Shown: positions 1 through 6,624 of the stretch, in pieces
Numbering within the stretch: position 1 is the first letter of the stretch
Layout: each line of letters begins with the position of its first letter
Assembly (NCBI GenBank): GCA_946056345.1
Contig: CAMGJH010000061.1
Location: forward strand, 1 to 6,636
DNA length: 6,636 nucleotides
Origin: an uncultured Lentisphaeraceae bacterium
GTDB taxonomy: Bacteria; Verrucomicrobiota; Kiritimatiellia; RFP12; DVOR01
Direction of reading: 5' to 3'
Translations under genes and position numbers: made by a program
Notes under the pieces: model-generated
The model's input: only the letters and a program-made list of their open reading frames with translations
Told to the model about the DNA's origin: nothing
Databases searched by the model: none

Positions 1-902
1 ATATGCAGGTCTTTGAGGACACGCGCGATTTGCAGGTGGGCGACACGCTGGAGTTTACCGGCGATATGCTCGCGGCCGAGTTGGGCCCGGGGCTCCTTGG
101 GCGCGTCTATGACGGGTTGCTCAACCCGTTGCCGGAGCTGGCCGAGCAGTGCGGCTTCTTCCTTCAGCGCGGCACCTATCTGCCCTCGCTCGACCGCGCG
201 GCCAAGTGGGCCTTCACCCCGGTGGCCAAGCCCGGCGACACGCTCACCGCCGGCGAGACGGTCGGCACCGTCCCCGAGGGCGTCTACACCCATCGCATTA
301 TGATCCCCTTCGCCTGGCGCGGGGTCTACAAGATCAAGAGCGTCAAGCCCGCCGGCGAGTACACGGTGGAGGACGAGGTGGCGGTGGTCACCGACGAGCG
401 TGGGGCCGAGCTGAGCGTCAAGCTGATGCAGCGCTGGCCGGTCAAGCTGCCGATTACCTGCTATGCCGAGCGGCTGCGGCCGACCGAGACGCTCTCGACG
501 GGCATTCGCTCGGTGGACACCTTCTTCCCCGTGGCCGTGGGCGGCACCTACTGCGTGCCCGGGCCCTTCGGCGCCGGTAAGACGGTGATTCAGCACCAGA
601 CCTCCCAGCACGCGGATGTGGACATCGTGATTGTGGCCGCGTGCGGCGAGCGCGCCGGCGAAGTGGTCGAAACGCTGCGCGAGTTCCCCGAGCTGCAGGA
701 CCCCAAGACCGGGCGCACGCTGATGGACCGCACGGTGATTATCTGCAACACCTCCTCGATGCCCGTGGCCGCCCGTGAAGCTTCGGTCTACACCGCCGTC
801 ACCCTGGCCGGCTACTACCGCCAGATGGGCCTGAACGTGCTGCTGCTGGCCGACTCCACCTCCCGCTGGGCACAGGCGCTGCGCGAAATGTCCGGCCGCT
901 TG

Positions 903-905
903 TAG
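903..905 (+). other. In-frame TAG in subunit A at a conserved Glu position
   Basis: The codons here read GGC CGC TTG TAG GAG ATC CCG GGC. The family has Gly-Arg-Leu-Glu-Glu-Ile-Pro-Gly, so a single G-to-T change from GAG explains the stop. The frame is open for 900 bases before it and 669 bases after it, and both halves match the family at full strength. No other in-frame stop or frameshift is visible in the gene. Confidence 0.93.
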
Positions 906-1558
906 GAGATCCCGGGCGAGGAGGCCTTCCCGGCCTACCTGGAATCGGTGATTGCCGGCTTCTACGAGCGCGCCGGGCGCGTCCGCCTGAAAGATGGTTC
1001 GATTGGCTCGGTGACTATCGGCGGCACGGTCTCGCCCGCCGGCGGCAACTTCGATGAGCCCGTCACGCAGGCCACGCTGAAGGTGGTCGGCGCCTTCCAC
1101 GGTCTCTCCCGTGCCCGCTCCGATGCGCGCCGCTTCCCGGCTATCGACCCGCTCGACTCGTGGAGCAAGTACCGCTCGGTCATCGAGCAGCCGCGCGTGG
1201 AGGCGATGCGCACGATCCTGCGCAAGGGCTCGGACGTGGAGCAGATGATGAAGGTGGTCGGCGAAGAGGGTACCGCGATGGAGGACTTCGTGGTCTTCCT
1301 GAAGAAGGAGCTCATCGACGCGGTCTACCTGCAGCAGAACGCCTTTAACGACGTGGACGCGAGTAGCTCGAAGGAGCGCCAGCGCGCCTCGTTTGACATC
1401 CTTGAGCAGGTCATCGGCGGCACCTACGCCTACACGGACAAGACCGTCGCCCGCCGCGCCTTCCTGCAGTTGCAGCAGGCATTCATCGACTGGAACAACA
1501 CGCCGATGGGCGGAGCGGATTACGACGCGCGCCGCGCGGCAATCTTGAAGCTGGTTTC

Positions 1559-1563
1559 GGAGG
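1559..1563 (+). promoter_or_regulatory. Ribosome binding site for subunit B, inside the end of the A gene
   Basis: GGAGG lies six bases before the ATG at 1570. It supports this start for B even though it falls inside the last codons of A. Confidence 0.7.
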
Positions 1564-1569
1564 CTCCCC

Positions 1570-2868
1570 ATGCATAAGGTTTATCATCAGATCGACAACA
1601 TCTCCGGCTCGGTGGTCACCCTGCGCGCCCAGGGCGTGAAGAACAGGGAACTGGCGGAGATTGACTCGCGCGTCGGAGCCTCGCTGGCACAGGTCATCAA
1701 GCTGGCCGGCGACGAGGTGACGCTCCAGGTCTTTGCCGGCGCGCGTGGCGTGGCCACCGATGCGCAGGTGCGCTTCCTGGGCCACCCGATGCAGGTGCCC
1801 TTCGGCGAAGAATTGCTTGGGCGCGTCTTCACCGGCTCGGCCAAGCCGCGCGACAACGGCCCGGAACTGACGATGAACCCCACCGACATCGGCACGCCCT
1901 CGGTGAACCCGGCCAAGCGCATCATCCCGCGCCACATGGTCCGCACGGGCATCCCGATGATTGATGTCTTCAATACGCTGGTCGAGAGCCAGAAGTTGCC
2001 GATCTTTGCCCGCGCCGGTGAGCCCTACAACGACCTCCTGGCGCGCATCGCCCTGCAGGCGGAAGTCGACATCATCATCCTCGGTGGCATGGGCCTGAAG
2101 CACGATGACTACCTCGCCTTCCGCGACACGCTCGATGCCTCCGGCGCCCTTTCGCGCACGGTGATGTTCGTCCACACCGCCGCCGACCCCGTGGTGGAGT
2201 GTATGTTGGTGCCGGATATTTCCTTGGCCGTGGCCGAGCAGTTCGCCCTCAAGGGCAAGCGCGTGCTCGTCCTGCTCACCGATATGACCTCCTTCGCCGA
2301 TGCGATGAAGGAAATCGCCATCACGATGGAGCAAATCCCCTCCAACCGCGGTTATCCCGGCGACCTCTACTCCCAGCTCGCCGCCCGCTACGAGAAGGCC
2401 GTCGACTTCGAGGGCGCCGGCTCCATCACCATCCTGGCCGTCACCACGATGCCCGGCGATGACGTCACCCATCCGGTGCCGGACAACACCGGCTACATCA
2501 CCGAAGGTCAGTTCTACCTCCGCAACGGCCGCATCGAGCCCTTCGGCTCGCTCTCCCGCCTCAAGCAGCAGGTGAACAAGGACACCCGCGAGGACCACCG
2601 CACCATTATGGACGCGATGATCAAGCTCTACGCGCAGTACAAGGATGCCGCCGAAAAGCAGTCGATGGGCTTCCGTATGAGCGAGTGGGATACCAAGCTC
2701 TTGCGCTACGGCGCGCTCTTCGAGCAGAAGATGATGGACCTCTCGGTCAACATCCCCCTCGAGCAGGCTCTTGACCTGGGCTGGCAGATCCTCGCCGAGT
2801 GCTTCGAGCCGATGGAAACCGGCATTCCCACCAAGATGGCTGATCGTTTCTGGCCCAAGAAGGCCTAA
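1570..2868 (+). CDS. ntpB: V-type ATP synthase subunit B (non-catalytic head subunit)
   Basis: Subunit B alternates with A in the hexameric V1 head and completes the nucleotide sites at the A/B interface. The protein is 432 residues, the normal length. It shows the beta-barrel start ([17 protein letters not shown]), LLGRVFTG near 80, and [20 protein letters not shown] near 120-140. Next comes a degenerate P-loop, [13 protein letters not shown] (from residue 145), without the GK[ST] lysine, as expected for a non-catalytic subunit. After that come [49 protein letters not shown], and SLSRL with Arg330, the candidate arginine finger. The C terminus [15 protein letters not shown]...FWPKKA is intact. 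The start is ATG 1570, which overlaps the A stop in the string ATGCATAA, so translation is probably coupled to A. A premature stop in A could therefore lower B output. The sequence most resembles chlamydial/Bacteroidetes-type B subunits. Confidence 0.97.
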   Translation: MHKVYHQIDNISGSVVTLRAQGVKNRELAEIDSRVGASLAQVIKLAGDEVTLQVFAGARGVATDAQVRFLGHPMQVPFGEELLGRVFTGSAKPRDNGPELTMNPTDIGTPSVNPAKRIIPRHMVRTGIPMIDVFNTLVESQKLPIFARAGEPYNDLLARIALQAEVDIIILGGMGLKHDDYLAFRDTLDASGALSRTVMFVHTAADPVVECMLVPDISLAVAEQFALKGKRVLVLLTDMTSFADAMKEIAITMEQIPSNRGYPGDLYSQLAARYEKAVDFEGAGSITILAVTTMPGDDVTHPVPDNTGYITEGQFYLRNGRIEPFGSLSRLKQQVNKDTREDHRTIMDAMIKLYAQYKDAAEKQSMGFRMSEWDTKLLRYGALFEQKMMDLSVNIPLEQALDLGWQILAECFEPMETGIPTKMADRFWPKKA

Positions 2869-2887
2869 CCTGTGCCGAACCATTCGC

Positions 2888-2893
2888 GAGGTG
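2888..2893 (+). promoter_or_regulatory. Ribosome binding site for subunit D
   Basis: GAGGTG lies four bases before the ATG at 2898, in the 29-base gap between B and D. No promoter or terminator is visible in this short gap. Confidence 0.55.
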
Positions 2894-2897
2894 CGCA

Positions 2898-3509
2898 ATG
2901 GCAAAGATTAAGCACACAAAGACTGAACTGAAGGCGCAGACCGATGCCCTCAAGCGCTTCCAGCGCTTTCTGCCGATGTTGCAGCTCAAAAAGCAGCAGC
3001 TCCAGGCCGAAATCGCCGGCATCTCCGCCAAGCTCGCGGAGGTCGAGGCGCGCGAGGCCCAGGCCCGCAAGCGCCTGGAGGCCTGGGTGGCACTCTATGC
3101 CGACCAGGCCGTGACCCCCGAAACCCTCGTTCTGCTCAAGGGCACCAAGACTGGCGTGGGCAACATCGCCGGCGTGGCCATCCCGATCTATGAAGGCATC
3201 GAGACCGAGCCGGCCGCGCTGGACCCCTATCGCACGCCGGCCTGGACCGATGACGCCCAGGCGATGCTCGCCGAGTTGATGGCCTTCCGGGCCGAGGGCG
3301 ATGTGCTGCGCAAGCAGCGCGAACTTGTCCAGGAGGAGCTCCACACCACCGGCCAGCGTGTCAACCTCTTCGAGAAGGTGAAGATTCCTGAGTGCAAGGA
3401 GAACATCCGCGTCATTCGCATCTTCATTGGCGATGAGCAGACCGCCGCCGTGGTGCGCGGCAAGATTGCCAAGGGCCGCACTGGCAAGACCAAGGAGGTG
3501 GCCGAATGA
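2898..3509 (+). CDS. ntpD: V-type ATP synthase subunit D (central stalk rotor)
   Basis: Subunit D is the long coiled-coil shaft that turns inside the A3B3 head and passes torque to the membrane ring. The protein is 203 residues, a usual length. It has the family's N-terminal signature HTKTELKAQTDALKRFQRFL (residues 6-25), followed by a charged Lys/Gln/Glu helix to about residue 60. The middle is globular (about 65-125), and a second long helix runs from about 130 to 190 (MLAELMAFRAEGDVLRKQRE, RVNLFEKVKIPECKENIRVI). The tail is Lys-rich. The two helices should pack as an antiparallel coiled coil. Its TGA overlaps the subunit I start by four bases (ATGA), so D and I are likely translationally coupled. 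The segment RVNLFEKVKIPECKENIRVIRIFIGDEQ is typical of bacterial D subunits of the chlamydial type. No separate F subunit gene lies beside it. Confidence 0.95.
   Translation: MAKIKHTKTELKAQTDALKRFQRFLPMLQLKKQQLQAEIAGISAKLAEVEAREAQARKRLEAWVALYADQAVTPETLVLLKGTKTGVGNIAGVAIPIYEGIETEPAALDPYRTPAWTDDAQAMLAELMAFRAEGDVLRKQRELVQEELHTTGQRVNLFEKVKIPECKENIRVIRIFIGDEQTAAVVRGKIAKGRTGKTKEVAE
3492..3500 (+). promoter_or_regulatory. Strong ribosome binding site for subunit I inside the end of the D gene
   Basis: AAGGAGGTG is a near-perfect Shine-Dalgarno sequence ending five bases before ATG 3506. It encodes the last Lys-Glu-Val codons of D and fixes the overlapping start of subunit I. Confidence 0.8.
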
Positions 3510-5323
3510 TTGTCCCGATGAAACAGCTCTTGCTGCTCTGTTCGGCGAAAGCGCGCGAGGCGGCTGTGCTGGCGTTGCGTGAACTCGGCTGCGTCCATGT
3601 CACTCCGGAAGTGCGCGATAGCGAGGGTATTCGCCAGGCAAGTGCCCGCGTGGCTGCCGCCGAGCAGGCTCTGCGCGTGCTCGACGTGGCTGCCAAGGCC
3701 GGCACATTCGCCTTCAAGCCCGACGCTGCCTCCCCCGTCAGCGCCTGGGATTGCGACACGCTCCTGCGCGAAGCGGAGAACGCCTCCGCCCCGGAGGATG
3801 TCGCCTCCGTTAACCGCCTGGCTGAGATGGTGACGCGCTTGCGCGATGAAGTCCTCTCTGCTCAAACTCAACTGCGGCGCTACGCGCCCTTTGGCGAGGT
3901 CGACCCCGCGCAGGTTTCGGCGCTGGCTCAGGCCGGCGTGGCGGTCAAGCTCTTCAAGGTCCCCGAGGCTGAGGCCCCGACCCTGGGTGCGGAGGCCTAC
4001 CTCTTCAACGCCGAGGGCGGCTTTGCCTACGGCGCGTGGATCTCGGCCGAACCCCTGCCCGAAGCCTGCGAGGCGGTGCCCCTGCCCGAGTGTGCCACGG
4101 CCAAGCTGCGCAAACGCGCGCTGGCGATGGAGGTTGCGGCCGAGGCGCTGGTCTCGCAGCTCGCCGCCGCGCAAGGTGTCCGCGCCACGATTGAGCGCGC
4201 CCTGCACGAAGACGGTGCCCAGAAGCGCTTGGCGGAGGTCTCGGCCAACCTGCGAGCCGAAGGCGAAGTGGCCTACCTTTCGGGCTACCTCCCGGCGCGC
4301 GCGGCCGACGCTCTGCTCGCCAAGGCCGCGGCCGAGGGGTGGGGCGTGGTCCTCGATGACCCGGCGGCGGGCGACCCCAACGTCCCGGTTCTCCTTGAGC
4401 CGCCCAAGGGCTTCCGCTCGATTGGGATGCTCTTCAAGGGGCTGGGCATTCTCCCCGGCTACACCGAGGGCGACTGCTCGGTGCCGTTCTACCTCTTCTT
4501 CTCGGTCTTCTTTGCGATGCTTGTGGGCGATGCGGGCTACGGCGCGCTGATGCTCGCAGGCGTTCTAGCGGCGGCTGCGAAGGTCTGGAAGAAGCCGGCA
4601 GCCCGGCCGGTGATCATCATCTTCACCGTCTTCTGCCTCTCGACGATTCTCTGGGGCGTGCTCTCGGGCACCTACTTTGGCATTGCCAAGGCGGCCCTGC
4701 CGGCGTGTCTGCAGCAGATTCCCACCGTCTCGTGGCTGGGCGATGACAACAATATGATGTTCCTCTGCTTCCTCATCGGCGCACTGCACATCTCCGTTGC
4801 CCGCCTCTGGAACGCCATCCTCCTGGCTCCGCACCTGAAAGCGGTCGGCGAGATTGGCTGGATGGGCGTGACGTGGAGTATGTTTATGATTGTCAGCGGC
4901 ATTGTGGTGAGTTGGTTCTCGCAGCCTCCGTGGGCCTGGTGGTTCCTCGGCGGGAGCGTGGTGCTCATCCTCATCCCCCTGCTGGCCGACATCAAGCACG
5001 AAGGCGTCTCTGTGGGTATGCTCCCGCTCAACGTCATCAGCGCGATGGGCGACATCATCAGCTACGTCCGCCTCTTCGCCGTGGGCCTCGCCTCCATCAA
5101 GGTGGCCGAGAACTTCAATATGATGGCGCTCGACCTCGACCTGCCCTTCGCGCTCAAGGCCGTCTGCGTCTGCCTCATCCTCTTGGTCGGCCATGGCCTC
5201 AACCTAGCTATGGGCGCCCTCTCGGTGCTCGTCCACGCCGTCCGCCTGAACACCCTGGAGTTCTCCAACGCCAAGGGCATCACGTGGTCTGGCGTTCCCT
5301 ACATCCCCTTCAAACAACCTTAA
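3506..5323 (+). CDS. ntpI: V-type ATP synthase subunit I (membrane stator, a-subunit homologue)
   Basis: Subunit I forms the ion half-channels next to the K ring and the peripheral-stalk anchor. The protein is 605 residues, normal for short bacterial forms. Residues 1 to about 320 are cytoplasmic: the conserved start MIVPMKQLLLLCSAK, an Ala/Glu-rich helical section, and a second conserved block around GEVAYLSGYLPA. From about 326 onward there are roughly eight hydrophobic segments, beginning VPFYLFFSVFFAMLVGDAGYG with the family's DAGYG motif. Arg522 in SYVRLFAVGLAS matches the essential arginine of the yeast homologue Vph1 (R735 in SYLRLWALSLAH). Arg580 in VHAVRLNTLEF matches the second conserved arginine (R799). 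Both ion-path arginines are therefore present and the subunit looks functional. The start overlaps the D stop (ATGA) and has a strong ribosome site. Lying after D and before K is typical of PVC/Bacteroidetes operons; in archaeal operons I comes first. Confidence 0.96.
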   Translation: MIVPMKQLLLLCSAKAREAAVLALRELGCVHVTPEVRDSEGIRQASARVAAAEQALRVLDVAAKAGTFAFKPDAASPVSAWDCDTLLREAENASAPEDVASVNRLAEMVTRLRDEVLSAQTQLRRYAPFGEVDPAQVSALAQAGVAVKLFKVPEAEAPTLGAEAYLFNAEGGFAYGAWISAEPLPEACEAVPLPECATAKLRKRALAMEVAAEALVSQLAAAQGVRATIERALHEDGAQKRLAEVSANLRAEGEVAYLSGYLPARAADALLAKAAAEGWGVVLDDPAAGDPNVPVLLEPPKGFRSIGMLFKGLGILPGYTEGDCSVPFYLFFSVFFAMLVGDAGYGALMLAGVLAAAAKVWKKPAARPVIIIFTVFCLSTILWGVLSGTYFGIAKAALPACLQQIPTVSWLGDDNNMMFLCFLIGALHISVARLWNAILLAPHLKAVGEIGWMGVTWSMFMIVSGIVVSWFSQPPWAWWFLGGSVVLILIPLLADIKHEGVSVGMLPLNVISAMGDIISYVRLFAVGLASIKVAENFNMMALDLDLPFALKAVCVCLILLVGHGLNLAMGALSVLVHAVRLNTLEFSNAKGITWSGVPYIPFKQP

Positions 5324-5326
5324 AGT

Positions 5327-5332
5327 AAAGGA
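5327..5332 (+). promoter_or_regulatory. Ribosome binding site for subunit K
   Basis: AAAGGA lies ten bases before ATG 5343, in the 19-base gap after subunit I. The spacing is a little long. The AT-rich leader stands out from the GC-rich surroundings, which suits a highly translated ring subunit. Confidence 0.55.
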
Positions 5333-5342
5333 ATTCATCACT

Positions 5343-5795
5343 ATGGATACCGCACTCACTGTCGCAGGCGCTGTTGCCTGTCTTGCTCTCTCCGGCCTCG
5401 GTTCGGCCATCGGCACCGGCTTTGCCGCTGCCGGCGCCATCGGTGCCTGGAAGAAGTGTTACGCCCAGAACCGCCCGGCACCCTTCCTCCTGCTGGCCTA
5501 CGTCGGCGCGCCCATCACGCAGACCCTCTACGGGATGATCTTGATGTTCACGATGATCGGCACCAAGGTCCTCCCCGCCGGCGGCATCGGGATGCTCATC
5601 CTCGGCATCTTCGCGGGCGCGGGCATCGGCATGTCGGCCATCTTCCAGGGTCGCGCTGGCGGTTGCTCGGCCGATGCCCAGGGCGAGACCGGTCAGGGCT
5701 TCACCAACAACCTCGCTGCCCTCGGCATCGTTGAGACCACGGCCATCTTCATTATGGTCTTCACCCTCATCGCCGTTGGCAAGCTGGCCGCCTAA
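5343..5795 (+). CDS. ntpK: V-type ATP synthase proteolipid subunit K (double-hairpin c-ring subunit)
   Basis: K subunits form the rotating membrane ring that carries ions past subunit I. At 150 residues this is the duplicated, four-helix V-type form. Helices lie roughly at 5-35 (Gly/Ala-rich, SGLGSAIGTGFAAAGAIG), 46-74, 80-105 and 117-148. The ion-binding Glu is E131 in GIVETTAIF of helix 4. Helix 2 has APITQTLYG (T59, Q60, Y63) and helix 3 has IFQGR (Q102). In Enterococcus hirae NtpK the Na+ ligands are the L61 backbone, T64, Q65, Q110 and E139, with Y68 supporting. All five side chains have counterparts here, and the Gln-to-Glu spacing (29 residues) is identical. This suggests Na+ coupling, though residues alone do not prove it. 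Only the second hairpin carries a carboxylate, as usual for V-type rings. K is the last gene before the terminator. Confidence 0.96.
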   Translation: MDTALTVAGAVACLALSGLGSAIGTGFAAAGAIGAWKKCYAQNRPAPFLLLAYVGAPITQTLYGMILMFTMIGTKVLPAGGIGMLILGIFAGAGIGMSAIFQGRAGGCSADAQGETGQGFTNNLAALGIVETTAIFIMVFTLIAVGKLAA

Positions 5796-5821
5796 CCGCG
5801 CTGTGCGTTGCCGCTAAACAC

Positions 5822-5859
5822 GGGGCAAGGGGCGCTGCGGCGCTCGTTGCCCCCTTTTT
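5822..5859 (+). terminator. Rho-independent terminator of the V-ATPase operon
   Basis: GGGGCAA (5822-5828) pairs with TTGCCCC (5847-5853). An inner GCGC/GCGC pairing (5832-5835 with 5840-5843) closes a TGCG loop. Five T residues follow at 5855-5859. It begins 26 bases after the K stop codon and is the only convincing terminator in the window. Confidence 0.85.
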
Positions 5860-5870
5860 GCACCCTCGCC

Positions 5871-6608
5871 ATGCGCCTCTTCCTCATCAACCTGGCACGC
5901 GACCGCGACCGCCTCGACGCCGCCCACCGCCAACTCACGCGCCTAGGCCTCCCCTACGAACGTGCCGAGGCCATCGACGGCCGCGCCCTCCCGCCGAATG
6001 CCCTCCGCCGCGCGGTCAGTCGCTGGCGCTGGTGGTGCGCCAACGGCCGCCCCGTAATGCCCGGCGAAGTCGGCTGCGCCCTCTCCCACCAAGCCCTCTA
6101 CCGCCGCATGCTCGCCGAGGGTTGGCGCACCCTCTGCGTCATCGAGGATGATGTCCTCCTCTCCCCCGACTTCCCCGCCGCCCTCGCGCGCGTCGAAGCC
6201 TGGCTCGACCCCACCCAACCCCAAGTCGTCCTCTTCTCCAACCACACCGACGCCCCGCCCCCGCCTCCCGGCATCCACCCGGCCTTCGACGATATGTACG
6301 CCGAGTGCTACGCCCTCACCGCTCCCGCCGCCGCTGCCCTCCCCCGCGCCAACCCCCCCCCCGCCCCCCCCTGCCGCCACCGGGGCCGCTGGGTCCGCGC
6401 CGGCCTCATCCACCTCTACCACGCCGCCCCCGCCTCCGCCCACCAGGACACCACCTCCTTCCCCACCCACATGCCCGAGAGCGCCTCCATCAACTACCAC
6501 GCCCTCTCCCCCCTCGGCAAACTCTCCTTCAAGTGCCAACGCCTCATCGGCTGGCCCATCGACCTCCTCATCTCCGGTCGCCTCCGCGCCCTCCTCCTCC
6601 GCCGCTGA
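5871..6608 (+). CDS. Glycosyltransferase family 25 protein (LPS/LOS biosynthesis type)
   Basis: Family 25 enzymes transfer sugars, often galactose, from nucleotide sugars to lipopolysaccharide or lipooligosaccharide at the cytoplasmic side of the membrane. The protein is 245 residues. It has the family start MRLFLINLARDRDRLD, then LGLPYERAEAIDG (about 26-38), PGEVGCALSHQALYRRM (64-80), and the acidic motif VIEDDVLLSPDF with E92-D93-D94, the likely metal/nucleotide-sugar site. The C-terminal half (GRWVRAGLIHLYHAAP, then a basic, hydrophobic end) is less conserved. I chose ATG 5871 because an upstream TTG at 5808 would translate through the terminator, while homology starts exactly at MRLFLINL. 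No Shine-Dalgarno sequence precedes it, and the start is only 11 bases after the T-run. Codon use is extremely C-rich at third positions compared with the A and B genes. A C10-G-C8 tract encodes NPPPAPP (161-167). Acceptor and donor sugars cannot be told from the sequence. Confidence 0.85.
   Translation: MRLFLINLARDRDRLDAAHRQLTRLGLPYERAEAIDGRALPPNALRRAVSRWRWWCANGRPVMPGEVGCALSHQALYRRMLAEGWRTLCVIEDDVLLSPDFPAALARVEAWLDPTQPQVVLFSNHTDAPPPPPGIHPAFDDMYAECYALTAPAAAALPRANPPPAPPCRHRGRWVRAGLIHLYHAAPASAHQDTTSFPTHMPESASINYHALSPLGKLSFKCQRLIGWPIDLLISGRLRALLLRR
6353..6371 (+). repeat. Poly-C tract (C10-G-C8) inside the glycosyltransferase gene
   Basis: Ten C residues (6353-6362), one G, then eight C residues (6364-6371) encode a Pro/Ala stretch. 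Single-base slippage in either run would shift the frame. The present frame is the one that continues into the family-like C-terminal segment. Confidence 0.9.
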
Positions 6609-6618
6609 GTGGGGGCTG

Positions 6619-6624
6619 TTGACA
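6619..6624 (+). promoter_or_regulatory. Possible -35 box (TTGACA) for a downstream gene
   Basis: A perfect TTGACA starts eleven bases after the glycosyltransferase stop. The window ends 12 bases later, so no -10 box can be seen. It may be chance. Confidence 0.25.

Larger units (their letters stand above)
1..1577 (+). pseudogene. ntpA: V-type ATP synthase catalytic subunit A, 5'-partial, interrupted by an in-frame TAG
   Basis: This is the catalytic, nucleotide-binding A subunit of the V1/A1 head, which hydrolyses or makes ATP in the cytoplasm. The window starts inside the gene. The first Met (base 3) aligns with an internal residue of the family (xQVFEDT), so about 40-60 N-terminal residues lie upstream. 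Counting that Met as residue 1, I see the V-type non-homologous insert (roughly 30-145), the P-loop GPFGAGKT (187-194), the GER catalytic Glu (E216), the Walker B region LLLADSTSRW with Asp284, and then SGRL. Codon 301 is TAG (903-905). The same frame continues without a shift into EIPGEEAFPAYL, SPAGGNFDEPVTQATL and the helical C-terminal domain, ending in TAA at 1575-1577. Relatives read SGRLEEIPGEEAFPAYL, so TAG stands in place of a GAG Glu codon. If the stop is real, the N-terminal piece keeps the ATP site but loses the C-terminal domain. A restart at GTG 948 has no good ribosome site. Family identity is very secure. Whether the gene is really broken is not: sequence error and readthrough remain possible. 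Confidence 0.9.

Noticed and set aside
948..1577. Independent 209-codon gene starting at GTG 948
   Set aside because: It is the C-terminal part of subunit A in the same frame as the first 300 codons. The conserved EIPGEEAFPAYL before it (906-941) would be left out, and no ribosome site precedes the GTG.
2002..2040. Missing P-loop lysine in subunit B as a possible defect
   Set aside because: Loss of the GK[ST] motif is normal for the non-catalytic B subunit of V-type ATPases.
1483..2904. Long open frame (473 codons) on the - strand covering all of subunit B
   Set aside because: It mirrors subunit B: third-position C/G bias keeps the opposite frame open. Its Leu/Val/Gly/His/Arg/Asp-rich product shows no family motif, while the + strand product is an unmistakable B subunit.
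3227..4207. Open frame on the - strand across D and I
   Set aside because: It spans the overlap of two well-supported genes and has a low-complexity Gly/Arg/Leu composition without recognisable domains.
5808..5870. N-terminal extension of the glycosyltransferase from TTG 5808
   Set aside because: It would translate the terminator hairpin and T-run, has no ribosome site, and lies before the point where family similarity starts (MRLFLINL at 5871).
5943..6539. Gly/Val-rich open frame on the - strand opposite the glycosyltransferase
   Set aside because: The Gly runs are simply the complement of the C-rich coding strand, and the + strand frame has clear family 25 motifs.
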